A stretch of DNA of 64,000 nucleotides from Oceanobacillus indicireducens (GTDB taxonomy: Bacteria; Bacillota; Bacilli; Bacillales; Amphibacillaceae). This document shows positions 25,468 to 34,396 of this stretch, piece after piece. The translations under genes and the position numbers were made by a program. The stretch is from contig NZ_BMOS01000008.1 in NCBI RefSeq assembly GCF_014647195.1, forward strand, positions 1-64,000, given 5' to 3'. Position 1 is the first letter of the stretch. Every line of letters starts with the position of its first letter. Below the pieces are notes generated by a model, which saw only the letters and a list, made by a program, of their open reading frames with translations, ran no database searches and was not told the origin of the DNA.

Positions 25468-27447
25468 ATGGAGCGCATTCAAGAAGGCACATTATTATGG
25501 GAACCAACACAAGAGAGAAAAGAAAACAGCAATCTGAACCACTTCATGGTCTGGCTGCAACAAAATCGCAACCTTTCATTTGATAGCTATGACAAACTAT
25601 GGGATTGGTCCGTATCCGAACTGGAAGCATTCTGGGAAGCGATGTGGGAATACTTTGATATCGAATCAAGCACCCCTTATCGATCCGTCCTCTCTGCACG
25701 GAAAATGCCCGGTGCGAAATGGTTTGAAGGTGCTAAAATCAATTATACGGAACATGTTTTTAGAAATAGAGATTCAGAGAAAACGGCAATTATCCATACA
25801 TCCGAAGTACGACCTGAACTTAGAGAAGTGAGCTGGGGGAAGTTGTACGAGGACACCTTAGCCATCCAACAAACATTGAAGAAACTCGGTGTGCAAAAAG
25901 GGGATCGAGTCGTTAGCTACAGCGCCAATAACTATGAAACCGTTGTCGCCTTCCTTGCAACCGCAAGCATAGGAGCAATCTGGTCCAGCGCGTCACCTGA
26001 CTTCGGAACGCAAAGTGTCATAGACCGCTTTAAACAAATCGAACCAAAAGTTATGTTCACCGTAGATGGCTACCGTTATGGCGGGAAAGAGTTCGACCGA
26101 CTGGAGACTGTCCAATCGATTCAATCGGAAATCCCTTCTCTTGAAGCAACCATCACGATACCTTATTTACAAACCGATGCTGACTTTAGCAAGCTGAAAA
26201 AACCAATTAGCTGGGAAAAGGCTACAGAAAATACAGAAACAAAAGGCTTAACGTTTGAACACGTCGAATTCAATGAACCGCTTTGGATCTTATTCTCTTC
26301 CGGCACGACTGGAAAGCCCAAACCAATCGTACATAGTCAAGGCGGTATGTTAATCGAACATTTGAAGGCGCTCACCTTCCATTGTGACTTAGGTGAGGAT
26401 GATCGCTTCTTCTGGTTCACAACAACAGGCTGGATGATGTGGAATTTCCTAATCGGCGGCTTGCTGACGGGAACAACGATCATACTTTATGACGGAAATC
26501 CTGCATATCCATCCACCGATACGCTTTGGAAGCTTGCACAAGATACGAATATGAACCTCTTCGGAACAAGTGCAAGCTACATCACAGCATGCATGAAAGA
26601 AGATCTTAAGCCGAAAGAGAAATTTGACCTAAGCGCATTACAGAATATTAGCTCGACTGGCTCCCCTCTTCAGCCTGAAGGTTTCAAATGGTCCTATGAT
26701 AACGTGAAAGAGGATCTCTGGATTGCTTCCGTCAGTGGCGGCACCGATGTTTGTACAGCCTTCGTTATTGGAGCACCTGTTTTACCAGTCTATGCCGGGG
26801 AATTGCAATGCCGTGGTCTCGGTGCAAAAGTGGAAAGTTTTGATGAAGCTGGCCATGCCCATATTGATGAAGTCGGGGAACTTGTGCTAACCGAACCTTT
26901 CCCAGCGATGCCTATTTTCTTCTGGGATGATACAGATGGAACGCGTCTCTATGAAAGTTATTTTGACTTGTATGATGGAATCTGGAGTCACGGAGATTAT
27001 ATCAAAGTGACAGACCGGGGAACTTGTGTCATTTATGGACGCTCGGATGCAACAATCAATCGGGGGGGCATCCGGATTGGTACGAGTGAAATTTATCGTG
27101 CTGTTGATAAGATCCCAGAAATTGAAGACAGCTTAATCGTCGATATCCCGTCACCTTCCGGGGATTCCCATACCCCATTATTTATCGTCTTAAAAGAAGG
27201 ATACGAGCTCACGGATGAGTTAAAGACAAGTATTAAGAAACAGATTCGGGATTATTGCTCACCGCGTCATGTTCCAACAGGTATCTATGCAGCACCAGAC
27301 TTGCCGAAAACATTAAATGGTAAAAAGCTAGAAGTACCTGTAAAGAAGATTCTGATGGGTCAACCAGTGGAAAGCGTTGTAAATAAAGGTTCGCTAGGCA
27401 ATCAGCAAGCGCTGGATTACTTTTTGGAGTTTGCGAAAGAATTGTAA
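25468..27447 (+). CDS. Acetoacetate-CoA ligase
   Basis: A 659-residue acyl-adenylate-forming enzyme of the acetoacetyl-CoA synthetase subfamily. N-terminal ACS domain with KWFEGAKINYTEH, the AMP-binding P-loop FSSGTTGKPKPIVHS, the adenylate motif TTGWMMWNF and the hinge/C-domain YGRSDATINRGGIRIGTSEIY with catalytic lysine in KTLNGKKLEVP. Converts acetoacetate, ATP and CoA to acetoacetyl-CoA, feeding ketone-body or PHB metabolism. Strong AAGGAGG site; single gene ended by a terminator. Confidence 0.88.
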   Translation: MERIQEGTLLWEPTQERKENSNLNHFMVWLQQNRNLSFDSYDKLWDWSVSELEAFWEAMWEYFDIESSTPYRSVLSARKMPGAKWFEGAKINYTEHVFRNRDSEKTAIIHTSEVRPELREVSWGKLYEDTLAIQQTLKKLGVQKGDRVVSYSANNYETVVAFLATASIGAIWSSASPDFGTQSVIDRFKQIEPKVMFTVDGYRYGGKEFDRLETVQSIQSEIPSLEATITIPYLQTDADFSKLKKPISWEKATENTETKGLTFEHVEFNEPLWILFSSGTTGKPKPIVHSQGGMLIEHLKALTFHCDLGEDDRFFWFTTTGWMMWNFLIGGLLTGTTIILYDGNPAYPSTDTLWKLAQDTNMNLFGTSASYITACMKEDLKPKEKFDLSALQNISSTGSPLQPEGFKWSYDNVKEDLWIASVSGGTDVCTAFVIGAPVLPVYAGELQCRGLGAKVESFDEAGHAHIDEVGELVLTEPFPAMPIFFWDDTDGTRLYESYFDLYDGIWSHGDYIKVTDRGTCVIYGRSDATINRGGIRIGTSEIYRAVDKIPEIEDSLIVDIPSPSGDSHTPLFIVLKEGYELTDELKTSIKKQIRDYCSPRHVPTGIYAAPDLPKTLNGKKLEVPVKKILMGQPVESVVNKGSLGNQQALDYFLEFAKEL

Positions 27448-27459
27448 TAGAGCTGGAAA

Positions 27460-27497
27460 CAGGACTTGGAGATAAAATCCCCAAGCCCTGTTTTTTA
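27460..27497 (+). terminator. Terminator of acetoacetate-CoA ligase gene
   Basis: CAGGACTTGG pairs with CCAAGCCCTG around GAGATAAAATCC, followed by TTTTTT. Confidence 0.8.
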
Positions 27498-27572
27498 ATG
27501 CTAATCACCAACTATCCTAGCCAAGGGAACTCACGCATAGTGAATGAATGAACTTCCTAAACTGGCAAATCA

Positions 27573-27735
27573 ACTGATAAAGTGAAACTTCATTCAGTGG
27601 GGAATTCCTTACCTCCCCACTGAATGTTAGTTGAACAGAATCAGGTATTTACGGACTGTATAGCCCCAATCTTCACATCTTGGGCTTCCTTCCATGTTTA
27701 GAGGTGGGGGAATTACAGACCGTTAATACGTGATA
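27573..27735. repeat. Structured dispersed repeat, copy 2 (complete)
   Basis: Begins AAAGTGAAACTTCATTCAG; a perfect 12-base stem (CATTCAGTGGGG 27591-27602 with CCCCACTGAATG 27615-27626), then TGTTAGTTGAACAGAATCAGG, then ACGGACTGT (27651-27659) that pairs with ACAGACCGT (27715-27723). The right end supplies the last eight codons and stop of the minus-strand oxidoreductase. Copies at 6.3 and 56.25 kb; diverged copy at 37.7 kb. Confidence 0.75.
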
Positions 27736-28429
27736 AAAACTCAGGCAATTGTTGTTCACGTTTGTCGAGCATAATCTGTTCTGGCTTGATGCCCCGCTCT
27801 TGCAATACTGCAATGTTCTGCTTGAGGAATTCGTCACTGCCAACAACATAGAAAAGGCCATCCCTATCTTCAGCAAGATTTTTCACCTCTCCATAGTAAT
27901 CTTCACGGTTATCGACAAACTGTGATGTGAACTTCTTGTCAGGGGCGGATGCAAAAATATCTGGGAATAGGAAATTTCTTGATGAATCGATGTTTAAGGA
28001 ATGGATTTGTTTAACGTTGTCAGAACGGTCGAAATAATCAAGTACAAGCGGTCTGAAAGTTGCCAACCCGACACCTGATGACAACAGGTAAACATTTTTG
28101 TCTTCTCTTTTTAGCGGTACATTCGAATGGATTTTAAAAATGGCAACTTCATCGCCGACTTCAAGCGCTCTTAAATTCGCTTTAAACTCCGAACACTGCT
28201 CTCTAATGCGTGTAGTAATACCGATAGAAGCTTCATGAGGTAAAGTGGATATGGACATGTGGCGAATTAAACTGCGGTTTGGCTTATCTCCCGCATTAAA
28301 TCCTTCCAGTGCCAAGTGAATATGGGCTCCTTCTTCCCATGTTAGACCTTCCGGGCAATCGACATGGTAGGTTTTAACCTCTGGTGTTTCTTCTATAATA
28401 TTATTTATTTTAGTCCAATATATTTGCAT
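27713..28429 (-). CDS. Ferredoxin-NADP reductase-fold oxidoreductase
   Basis: A 238-residue flavin/NAD oxidoreductase. The FAD domain contains the RHMSISTLP motif (R-x-x-S variant of RxYS, near residues 56-64); the NAD domain begins YLLSSGVGLATFRPLV and ends with FYVVGSDEFLKQ. Length fits small FNR-like proteins. GTGAGGAG site before ATG. The final residues (FLSRINGL) are encoded inside the structured repeat, so the native C-terminus may have been replaced. Electron partner unknown. Confidence 0.75.
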   Translation of the reverse strand: MQIYWTKINNIIEETPEVKTYHVDCPEGLTWEEGAHIHLALEGFNAGDKPNRSLIRHMSISTLPHEASIGITTRIREQCSEFKANLRALEVGDEVAIFKIHSNVPLKREDKNVYLLSSGVGLATFRPLVLDYFDRSDNVKQIHSLNIDSSRNFLFPDIFASAPDKKFTSQFVDNREDYYGEVKNLAEDRDGLFYVVGSDEFLKQNIAVLQERGIKPEQIMLDKREQQLPEFLSRINGL

Positions 28430-28516
28430 GACTTATTCTCCTCACTCCATAATCTGGATTGTTACCATTTAATATACACTAAATGATAACAATTCTCAAT
28501 TAAATGGATGGATTCT

Positions 28517-28893
28517 TCAATAATTTAACTCTCCTTCATGCGAAATTTCCTGCAGCATCTCCACCCTATTACCGAAAGGATCTCTAAATTCAAACCGCTC
28601 ATAATTGGGGATTGGTATGGATTCTATAATTTCGACACCATTCTCTTCTAAAACCCTTCTCCAATATGTGATATCCTTCACTTGGTAAGCTACATGAGCT
28701 TTTGTTTTTGTTCGATCGAAGTCCTCTTCTGTTCCAACATGTATCTCTTTGTCCCCTACTTTTAGCCAAAATCCCCCGCGCCCTTGCAGAGATTCCGGCT
28801 TTTCAATTTCAGGTAATCCTAAGACATTGCAATAAAATTTTTTCGCTTCCGTTTCCATGCCCTAATTTGAACATGATGCAGACCAATAATCAT
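28517..28893 (-). pseudogene. VOC/glyoxalase family gene with frameshift
   Basis: A 113-codon frame (from METEAKKFYCNVLGLPEIEK to EMLQEISHEGEL) has the VOC fold with metal ligands in AHVAYQVKD and FRDPFGNRVEML, but lacks the first strand. That strand (MIIGLHHVQI, with ATG at 28893 and a perfect GGAGG site) is in another frame just upstream. Between HVQI and METEA the usual short linker is missing, consistent with a small deletion that shifted the frame. I call the gene disrupted; a sequencing error is possible. Confidence 0.7.
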
Positions 28894-29005
28894 GTGAATT
28901 CCTCCGTATTTTTCATTATCAACCGCTAGTTTAACTTTACTAAAAATTGGTAAATAAATAAAATATATAATTATTATATAAAGAGATAATTAAAAGTTAT
29001 AGAGG

Positions 29006-29608
29006 TTAACTTCTTTTTTGCTTTTTAAGCATTTCCTTTAAATATTCCTCTGACTTTCCTCTAGGAATGCTTAAACTTTTCCAGTTTTCCCCTTTCAATT
29101 GCTTACCGATATAGACAATTTGGCCAACATGATATGCATAATGTGCTACTTGTCTTTCGATCGCTTCCATAACCAAATGATTTTCTCCCCGAATAGATAT
29201 ATTCTTCATTAAATCCAACTCGTCTAAGCCATGAAGGGTATCGAATAAAACTTTCCAGCCCTTTTCCCAGTAAGTAATGATGTCTGATTTCCCCGAAATG
29301 TCATCTATGAATTCTTGCTCACGGTTTCTGTCAGCTTTTTCACCGTCTGTCGTTAGAAAGTCGCTCCATCTTGAAACCATATTTCCACTTACATGCTTAA
29401 CAATAACAGCAATGCTATTCGACTCGCTATTATAACTCCAATGTAATTCCTGTTCTGATAACTGATTTATCGTTTTGTCCCCTAGGATTTTTACGCTTTG
29501 AAACCTATCAATTACGATTTTCAAATATTCCTTTCCAAGTTCCAACTGATTCTCCCCTTCCATTGTTTCGTAAATTAGTTCAAAGAATCCAGAAGCTAGT
29601 TTATTCAT
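29006..29608 (-). CDS. DinB superfamily protein (DUF1572)
   Basis: A 200-residue four-helix protein. ELHWSYNSESNSIAVIVKHVSGNM carries the first metal histidine and RQVAHYAYHVGQIVYIGK the HxxxH pair of the DinB/YfiT fold. Homologues usually start near LELGKEYLK, where a TTG at 29545 follows AAGGGGAG; the ATG at 29608 adds 21 residues with a poor site. Metal-dependent, possibly thiol-related; true substrate unknown. Confidence 0.7.
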   Translation of the reverse strand: MNKLASGFFELIYETMEGENQLELGKEYLKIVIDRFQSVKILGDKTINQLSEQELHWSYNSESNSIAVIVKHVSGNMVSRWSDFLTTDGEKADRNREQEFIDDISGKSDIITYWEKGWKVLFDTLHGLDELDLMKNISIRGENHLVMEAIERQVAHYAYHVGQIVYIGKQLKGENWKSLSIPRGKSEEYLKEMLKKQKRS

Positions 29609-29686
29609 AACATCTGGTTTTCCTCACTAGTCTAATACCACAATTCTCTATTTCAATTAACTTGGCATGTGAAATATGTTCTATCC

Positions 29687-30100
29687 TTATCTATTATCAA
29701 GTGAATGGTGGCATTCTTTTTCACTATATTTGGTAGCTTCTTCAAAAATATCAGTAACACCATTTGGAAGAAGAATATCTTTCTCGCAAAACTGCTTTAC
29801 CTCTTTCCCCTTTTTCGTTACCCCATAATAATAAGTTATATCTCGTTCATCCTTGAAAACAACCATATAATGCCCGTGATAAAAATCTCTATTAATCAAA
29901 TGCTTCGGCTCTACATAATGTGCGTCAGCGATTTCTCCATCAGTATAGCCTTGCTCCCCAAGGTAAGCTGGCACGTGCTTATTCGCAATATATTTCGTAT
30001 ATGGGTTTCCATTATTTAGTACATAAAGAAAACCAGCTGGAATAGCTGCAATTATCACGACAACGGTAATGAGACTAATAAATATCAGTTTCTTTTGCAT
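29687..30100 (-). CDS. DUF3139-like membrane-anchored protein
   Basis: A 137-residue protein with one N-terminal helix (residues 5-28) and an outer domain (about 30-137) containing NPYTKYIANKHVPAYLGEQGY and YHGHYMVVFKDERDITYYYGV, typical of DUF3139 proteins of bacilli, whose role is unknown. AAGGGGA lies before the ATG. It follows two small membrane-protein genes on the same strand. Confidence 0.65.
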   Translation of the reverse strand: MQKKLIFISLITVVVIIAAIPAGFLYVLNNGNPYTKYIANKHVPAYLGEQGYTDGEIADAHYVEPKHLINRDFYHGHYMVVFKDERDITYYYGVTKKGKEVKQFCEKDILLPNGVTDIFEEATKYSEKECHHSLDNR

Positions 30101-30137
30101 TAAGAGTTCCCCTTGTATATTTTTCCCTAGTTTATAT

Positions 30138-30512
30138 TTAGAGCTTAACTTCTCTTTTCAAACTGCTTCTTGCTGTTATTACAATGCACGCAATACTGAT
30201 TAGCACACCTAGAATTGCAACGACACTTACTCCAATACTTTTCTGGATAATAAACCCAATTGGTACCATCCCTAGAAATGCAATTGCTACAATTGCTTGA
30301 AATACGATAAATATAATGTTTGCAGTCCGATTTTTGAATAAAGCTAGAATCAGCCCCGGTAAAAAAAGAATAACAGCCATTCCAATGGACAACCACAAAC
30401 CAAGTGGTTCATCATACGAAACAGTATTAGGGCCCGTCGGATGTCTCGCCGCGATTAAAATCGCAGCTATAGCTAGAATTAACAAAAATAAGACCATTAA
30501 AAATTTTTTCAC
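30138..30512 (-). CDS. Small membrane protein of unknown function
   Basis: About 124 residues from GTG nine bases after AAGGAG; a TTG two codons earlier is too close to the site. Four hydrophobic helices (near 3-22, 40-60, 65-95, 98-118) with little between them. No family was recognised. It probably shares a transcript with 30537-30794 and the DUF3139 gene. Confidence 0.55.
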   Translation of the reverse strand: MKKFLMVLFLLILAIAAILIAARHPTGPNTVSYDEPLGLWLSIGMAVILFLPGLILALFKNRTANIIFIVFQAIVAIAFLGMVPIGFIIQKSIGVSVVAILGVLISIACIVITARSSLKREVKL

Positions 30513-30536
30513 GACCAAGAGCTCCTTTTTATTATT

Positions 30537-30794
30537 TCATTCAGATGATAAACTTTCCTTGATGTACGCTTCCTTTCTAATTATTACGTTTCCGTCAATG
30601 TAAAGTTTCACTCTTCGGTCAAAATTAGTAGATGTGGCAACCCTCAACCTTAGACAACTCACAAACTCGCCAATTGGTTGAATAAAAGGCTTGACCACTC
30701 CAAGTATCAATCCAAATTCAACTAGCATTAGTAATACGAATTCTTTCCAGCCCCAATGGTCATATTTTTTCCAATTCTTTTGCTGTAATTGCAT
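30537..30794 (-). CDS. Short membrane protein, possibly truncated
   Basis: An 85-residue frame. The N-terminus (WKKYDHWGWKEFVLLMLVEFGLILGV) resembles the start of a CPBP-type intramembrane protease, but the remainder (VSCLRLRVATSTNFDRRVKLYIDG) lacks the expected helices and catalytic EExxxR. I infer a truncated or frameshifted gene; it could also be a distinct small protein. Confidence 0.4.
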   Translation of the reverse strand: MQLQQKNWKKYDHWGWKEFVLLMLVEFGLILGVVKPFIQPIGEFVSCLRLRVATSTNFDRRVKLYIDGNVIIRKEAYIKESLSSE

Positions 30795-31264
30795 GCGTCG
30801 TCTCTCTTCCTAATTATGGTATAACCCAACTATATTGAATGACCTATTTACTTTAGAAAAAATAATTATTTTAAAATCACTTTCTCTTCCACTGGATAAT
30901 ATTCGCTAAACGGACAGCTTAACTGCGCGAAATTGAATAAGGTAAGTGTTTCAGATGTTGGTTAAGATCTCTATATGCCCGGACAAACCCGATTTTTGTT
31001 TATTCGGGGGATTAGAGCATCTCTTATTGCCTGAACAAATTCTAATCTTGCTCATCCGGGGGATTAGAGCACCTCTTATCGCCTGAACGAATTCAGAATT
31101 TGTTCAAATGAGCAATTAAAAGTTAAAACGTCTCTACTCTCTTGATTCTTGGAATCGTGCCCAAAGCTACAATGAATTACTAGTTGCACTGATTATACCA
31201 GAGGAAGGATAGCTCACTGTTTCAGACTGCGAAAGTTGAATTTCTTATGATCTAAGCTCTATAA
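30795..31264. other. Intergenic region dominated by repeats
   Basis: No gene seen. Apart from the tandem 52-bp repeat, the region is AT-rich and holds the upstream region of the 85-residue minus-strand gene. Confidence 0.5.
30978..31133. repeat. Three tandem 52-bp palindromic repeat units
   Basis: Units 30978-31029, 31030-31081 and a diverged third 31082-31133 have an exact 52-bp period. The first two share CC-GAACAAA-like starts and GGGGGATTAGAGCA-CTCTTAT ends. Each holds an imperfect palindrome in which GGCGATTAGAG-type and CTCTTATCGCC-type arms flank CAC. A related copy is at 16262. Confidence 0.75.
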
Positions 31265-31303
31265 AAACAAGAAGCCTCCTCGTCAAGGGCTTCTTGTTTA
31301 ATG
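31265..31303 (-). terminator. Terminator of the SDR gene
   Basis: AAACAAGAAGCC pairs with GGGCTTCTTGTTT. On the minus strand it follows the SDR stop and runs into TTTTTAT. Confidence 0.75.
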
Positions 31304-31320
31304 CGGTATCTTTTTTTATT

Positions 31321-32256
31321 TCAAGATGAAATCCATTGCCCACCATTTACATGAAGTGTTTGCCCTGTCACAAAGCGTGAATCATCTGATGCGAGATAGA
31401 CAAAGGTTGGTGCAACTTCAAAGGGCTGTCCTTGACGTTGCATCGGGTTCCCAACTAATGTCACTTCATCTGCAGAGAAGCTCGCCGGGATGAGTGGCGT
31501 CCAAATCCGTCCTGGCGCAATAGCATTTACCCGGATCCCCTGATCGATCAAACTATTTGCAAGCGCACGGGTAAACCCAATAATAGCTCCCTTCGTTGCT
31601 GTATAATCGATTAATTGATCATTCCCATCGTATGTCACAACAGAGGATGTATTAATGATGGAGCTGCCTGCTTTTAAGTAAGGAAGTGCTGCACGAGTGG
31701 TGAAGAAATGCGAGTAAATATTTACTTTAAACGTATCATCAAATTGTTCATCGGAAATATCAAGCAAGCTCAATTGTTGAAATTGAATTCCGACATGGTT
31801 ACATAAAATATCAAGCTGTCCCCATTTTTGAATCGTTTTTTCTACAATGTCGATACACTGCTCTTTTTCTCGCAAGTCACCAGGCAGCAATAAACAACTT
31901 TGTCCAAGCTCCTCAATTCTTCTCTTTGTCCGATTCGCATCCTCATGCTCATCTAAATAAGCAATCGCAATATTCGCCCCTTCTTTTGCAAAAGCGATAG
32001 CGGCTGCTGCCCCCATTCCACTATCACCGCCTGTGATAAGAGCTACTTTTCCTTTTAATTTATCGCTGCCTTTATAATTTGGATTTTCGATAATTGGCCG
32101 CGGAACCATCAGTTTCTCTACACCTGGTTGACGTAACTGCCGCTGTTCAGGAACTGTAATCGGGATTTCTTCGTATCTCGTTATTTTCCCGTAATTGGGA
32201 TACATTGGATAATCGCGTCCGTCCGTGTTTTTGTTTTTCTGCTGATTTAGAGACAT
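31321..32256 (-). CDS. SDR oxidoreductase, GSP39/YhxC-like
   Basis: A 311-residue short-chain dehydrogenase with the roughly 50-residue N-terminal extension ([20 protein letters not shown]) typical of general stress protein 39-type SDRs. Cofactor loop TGGDSGMG, catalytic Ser in [11 protein letters not shown], and YTATK (Tyr, Lys) are present; the C-terminus ends HVNGGQW. AGGGAGG precedes the ATG. Oxidises or reduces an alcohol/aldehyde with NAD(P); in relatives it is stress-induced, but I saw no sigma-B promoter here. Confidence 0.8.
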   Translation of the reverse strand: MSLNQQKNKNTDGRDYPMYPNYGKITRYEEIPITVPEQRQLRQPGVEKLMVPRPIIENPNYKGSDKLKGKVALITGGDSGMGAAAAIAFAKEGANIAIAYLDEHEDANRTKRRIEELGQSCLLLPGDLREKEQCIDIVEKTIQKWGQLDILCNHVGIQFQQLSLLDISDEQFDDTFKVNIYSHFFTTRAALPYLKAGSSIINTSSVVTYDGNDQLIDYTATKGAIIGFTRALANSLIDQGIRVNAIAPGRIWTPLIPASFSADEVTLVGNPMQRQGQPFEVAPTFVYLASDDSRFVTGQTLHVNGGQWISS

Positions 32257-32417
32257 AGTGACCTCCCTGAAATAGTCATTTGCCCTAGGTTATGTTGCTG
32301 ATACTATTAAAGTGCATGGTCATTGTTGGTGATATTCAAATTATCGCTCTTGTACGGGCTCAATCATTACCTAGGTTGAATAAAGTGAAAGAGTGACCTA
32401 TGGAAGGAGGGTATCGT

Positions 32418-32585
32418 TTGCATTACTATAATCCAGAAGTAAAGTTATTACTAATCAATCATTCCGATAAAACAGTGCAATTGTTATATGATGATAATCC
32501 ACAAACATTTACCATGCCCTTGATCGGACCAAGACCACCCTATTATTATAATCCACGATATGAAGAGAATTATCCTATTATCTAG
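32418..32585 (+). CDS. Small Tyr/Pro-rich protein
   Basis: A 55-residue protein from TTG, seven bases after GGAGG; an ATG at 32400 contains the ribosome binding site. Sequence HYYNPEVKLLLINHSDKTVQ then a Pro/Tyr-rich tail (GPRPPYYYNPRYEENYP). Tyr-rich tails are common in coat-associated peptides, but no family was recognised. A GGGACA repeat hairpin follows at once. Confidence 0.55.
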   Translation: MHYYNPEVKLLLINHSDKTVQLLYDDNPQTFTMPLIGPRPPYYYNPRYEENYPII

Positions 32586-32589
32586 TCAA

Positions 32590-32623
32590 ACTGGGACACG
32601 GGGTCAGACCCTGATGTCCCAGT
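32590..32623. terminator. GGGACA-type repeat hairpin (copy 3)
   Basis: ACTGGGACA pairs with TGTCCCAGT around CGGGGTCAGACCCTGA, itself self-complementary (GGGTC/GACCC). No T-run on the plus strand. Confidence 0.65.
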
Positions 32624-32659
32624 ACAGTATCAAATGATGGGTTCTTTTCGCTCACATCT

Positions 32660-33460
32660 TCACACCTTGGAAAGTTTAATACTGCCAACCCCCGCGGTAA
32701 ATTTCAAATCTCTCTCACCGTTTCCCAATACACTTGAAAATTCCCCTGATTTCTCAAACCCTACAGGTAAATCCGTCCGCACACTACCAAGTCCAGCCGT
32801 TGCTTCGATTGTTGCATTTAACTGTTCAGGATTTGGAAAATGAACGTGAATATTTCCAGCCCCTGACTTCATCAAGAGATCATCTTCTCCATCCACATGA
32901 AATTCAATATTTCCCGCTCCTGAATGAATCGTCAGCTCTCCGTGACATGCAGTCCCTTTAATATTTCCCGCTCCGGTTGTGGCAACTAAATGACCTGCAT
33001 TGATTTCTCGCAACTTCATATTCCCCGCACCTGACTCGAGCATTAGATATTTAGCACTGATGGCACAAATCTCAACTTCTCCTGCACCTGTCTTCATCTC
33101 AAGCTGCTTGAAAATCATATCAGCCATTCGCACATTGCCAATGGAACATTTCACCTCGTATCGTTCGGCAAATTGTTCCGGTAAATATATCGTGAGCTTA
33201 CCAAACCGCTTTTTCATCTGAAAGATCCCCCATTTTCTTGGTATCCCCACATTAATTTCCAATCTTTCATTTATAAGCCGAACAGCAAGATCTTCTCCTT
33301 TTTCAAACGTTTCCAGCACAATATCAACTCGTTTCTTATCATGAACTGAAAAATGGACGCTCGTAACATCAGAATTTACAGCAAGCTCTTTCACCCGCTC
33401 CACTTCCACTATGTTTTCTTGAACAATTGGATCTCCCATCGAACTGAAAAAATCAGCCAT
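32660..33460 (-). CDS. DUF4097-type beta-helix protein
   Basis: A 266-residue protein from ATG with GAGGTGA five bases upstream. After an N-terminal strand domain it is a right-handed beta-helix with at least four S/T-G-A-G-N turns (MKTGAGEVEI, LESGAGNMKL, ATTGAGNIKG, HSGAGNIEF, KSGAGNIHV), the mark of DUF4097. No signal peptide, so cytoplasmic or membrane-associated. In bacilli these often accompany PspC or DUF1700 genes, absent here. Function unknown. Confidence 0.7.
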   Translation of the reverse strand: MADFFSSMGDPIVQENIVEVERVKELAVNSDVTSVHFSVHDKKRVDIVLETFEKGEDLAVRLINERLEINVGIPRKWGIFQMKKRFGKLTIYLPEQFAERYEVKCSIGNVRMADMIFKQLEMKTGAGEVEICAISAKYLMLESGAGNMKLREINAGHLVATTGAGNIKGTACHGELTIHSGAGNIEFHVDGEDDLLMKSGAGNIHVHFPNPEQLNATIEATAGLGSVRTDLPVGFEKSGEFSSVLGNGERDLKFTAGVGSIKLSKV

Positions 33461-33603
33461 CGCTATCACCTCGTATATTTCATTTTGTTAGCCTTAGTTT
33501 ACTAGAAATGAATATTATCCCAACATGCTAGCGGTTGAAAGATTGTCCGACTGGGGACGGAGATTGCGGGGAGCACAATCAAATTGGAGGTGGAGCTCTC
33601 AAT

Positions 33604-34124
33604 ATGGAAATCAAATTCTAAATAGTCACAAAACCTAATCAAACTTTTTTTATCTTGATGTATTTAACATTTATAATAATGAAGATACATGTAAATATCT
33701 CTTGCATGATAAGTGGACTCATGAAAATTTACAGGAAGAATTTAATAAAAAGCTTGGGAATAGTTCACTCACAAAGGAATCAATGTTAAGTTTAGCAGTA
33801 GTAAACCAAATTAAAGTAATTGGCGATTTATCTGTATGGTATACAGATATTAAAGATACTGTTGAAATTGGCTTCTGTTTTTCTAACGAAGTTTCTGGAA
33901 TGGGTTATGCAACTGAAGCCGTGAGTAGTTTAGTTAAGAAACTATTTTATGAATTTGGTGTACATCGTGTACAAGCTAACCTTGATGCAAGAAATAAGGC
34001 ATCACAAAAATTATGTGAGCGTATTGGTATGAGAAAAGAAGCTCATTTCATTCAGGATTTTTGGAATAAAGGTGAATGGACAGATAGCATTAAGTATGGA
34101 ATGTTGCTTTCAGATTTAAATTAA
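33604..34124 (+). pseudogene. GNAT acetyltransferase with decayed 5' end
   Basis: From about 33639 a frame reads FFYLDVFNIYNNEDTCKYLL and continues into a normal RimJ/RimL-type GNAT C-terminal part (GFCFSNEVSGMGYATEAVSSL, then VQANLDARNKASQKLCERIGM). The original start ATG at 33604 has a good GGAGGTGGAG site but is in another frame and hits a stop after MEIKF. The first 25 or so codons are therefore scrambled. Translation from the in-frame TTG at 33702 would give a protein lacking the first strands. Confidence 0.65.
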
Positions 34125-34201
34125 AAAACGAGGTGAAGATTTAAATGAAGCAATGAAAAACAATCGTACTATTTATGAATTTATTATTGAAAACAAAAAA
34201 G

Positions 34202-34239
34202 TCTCTTTCCTGTTAATGTAATAGGAAGGAGATTTTTTT
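34202..34239 (+). terminator. Terminator
   Basis: TCTCTTTCCT pairs with AGGAAGGAGA around GTTAATGTAAT, followed by TTTTTTT. Confidence 0.7.
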
Positions 34240-34310
34240 ATGTTTTTTTATAAAAAATGAAACGGTATTGCGAATTATTTAATCTGGCCCGATCGTGGAA
34301 TAAGAAAGAA

Positions 34311-34350
34311 AATAGGATGCCCCAATTCTATAGTATTGGAGCATCCTATT
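34311..34350 (-). terminator. Terminator of the second SDR gene
   Basis: AATAGGATGC pairs with GCATCCTATT, extended by CCAAT/ATTGG. Read on the minus strand it runs into TTTCTTTC. Confidence 0.75.
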
Positions 34351-34396
34351 GTTATACGTTTGTTAAACTTATATACAATATTGAAATAGAAAAATG

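Noticed and set aside
30978-31133. Possible CRISPR array
   Set aside because: The whole 52-bp unit is repeated and diverges evenly; there are no unique spacers or cas genes.
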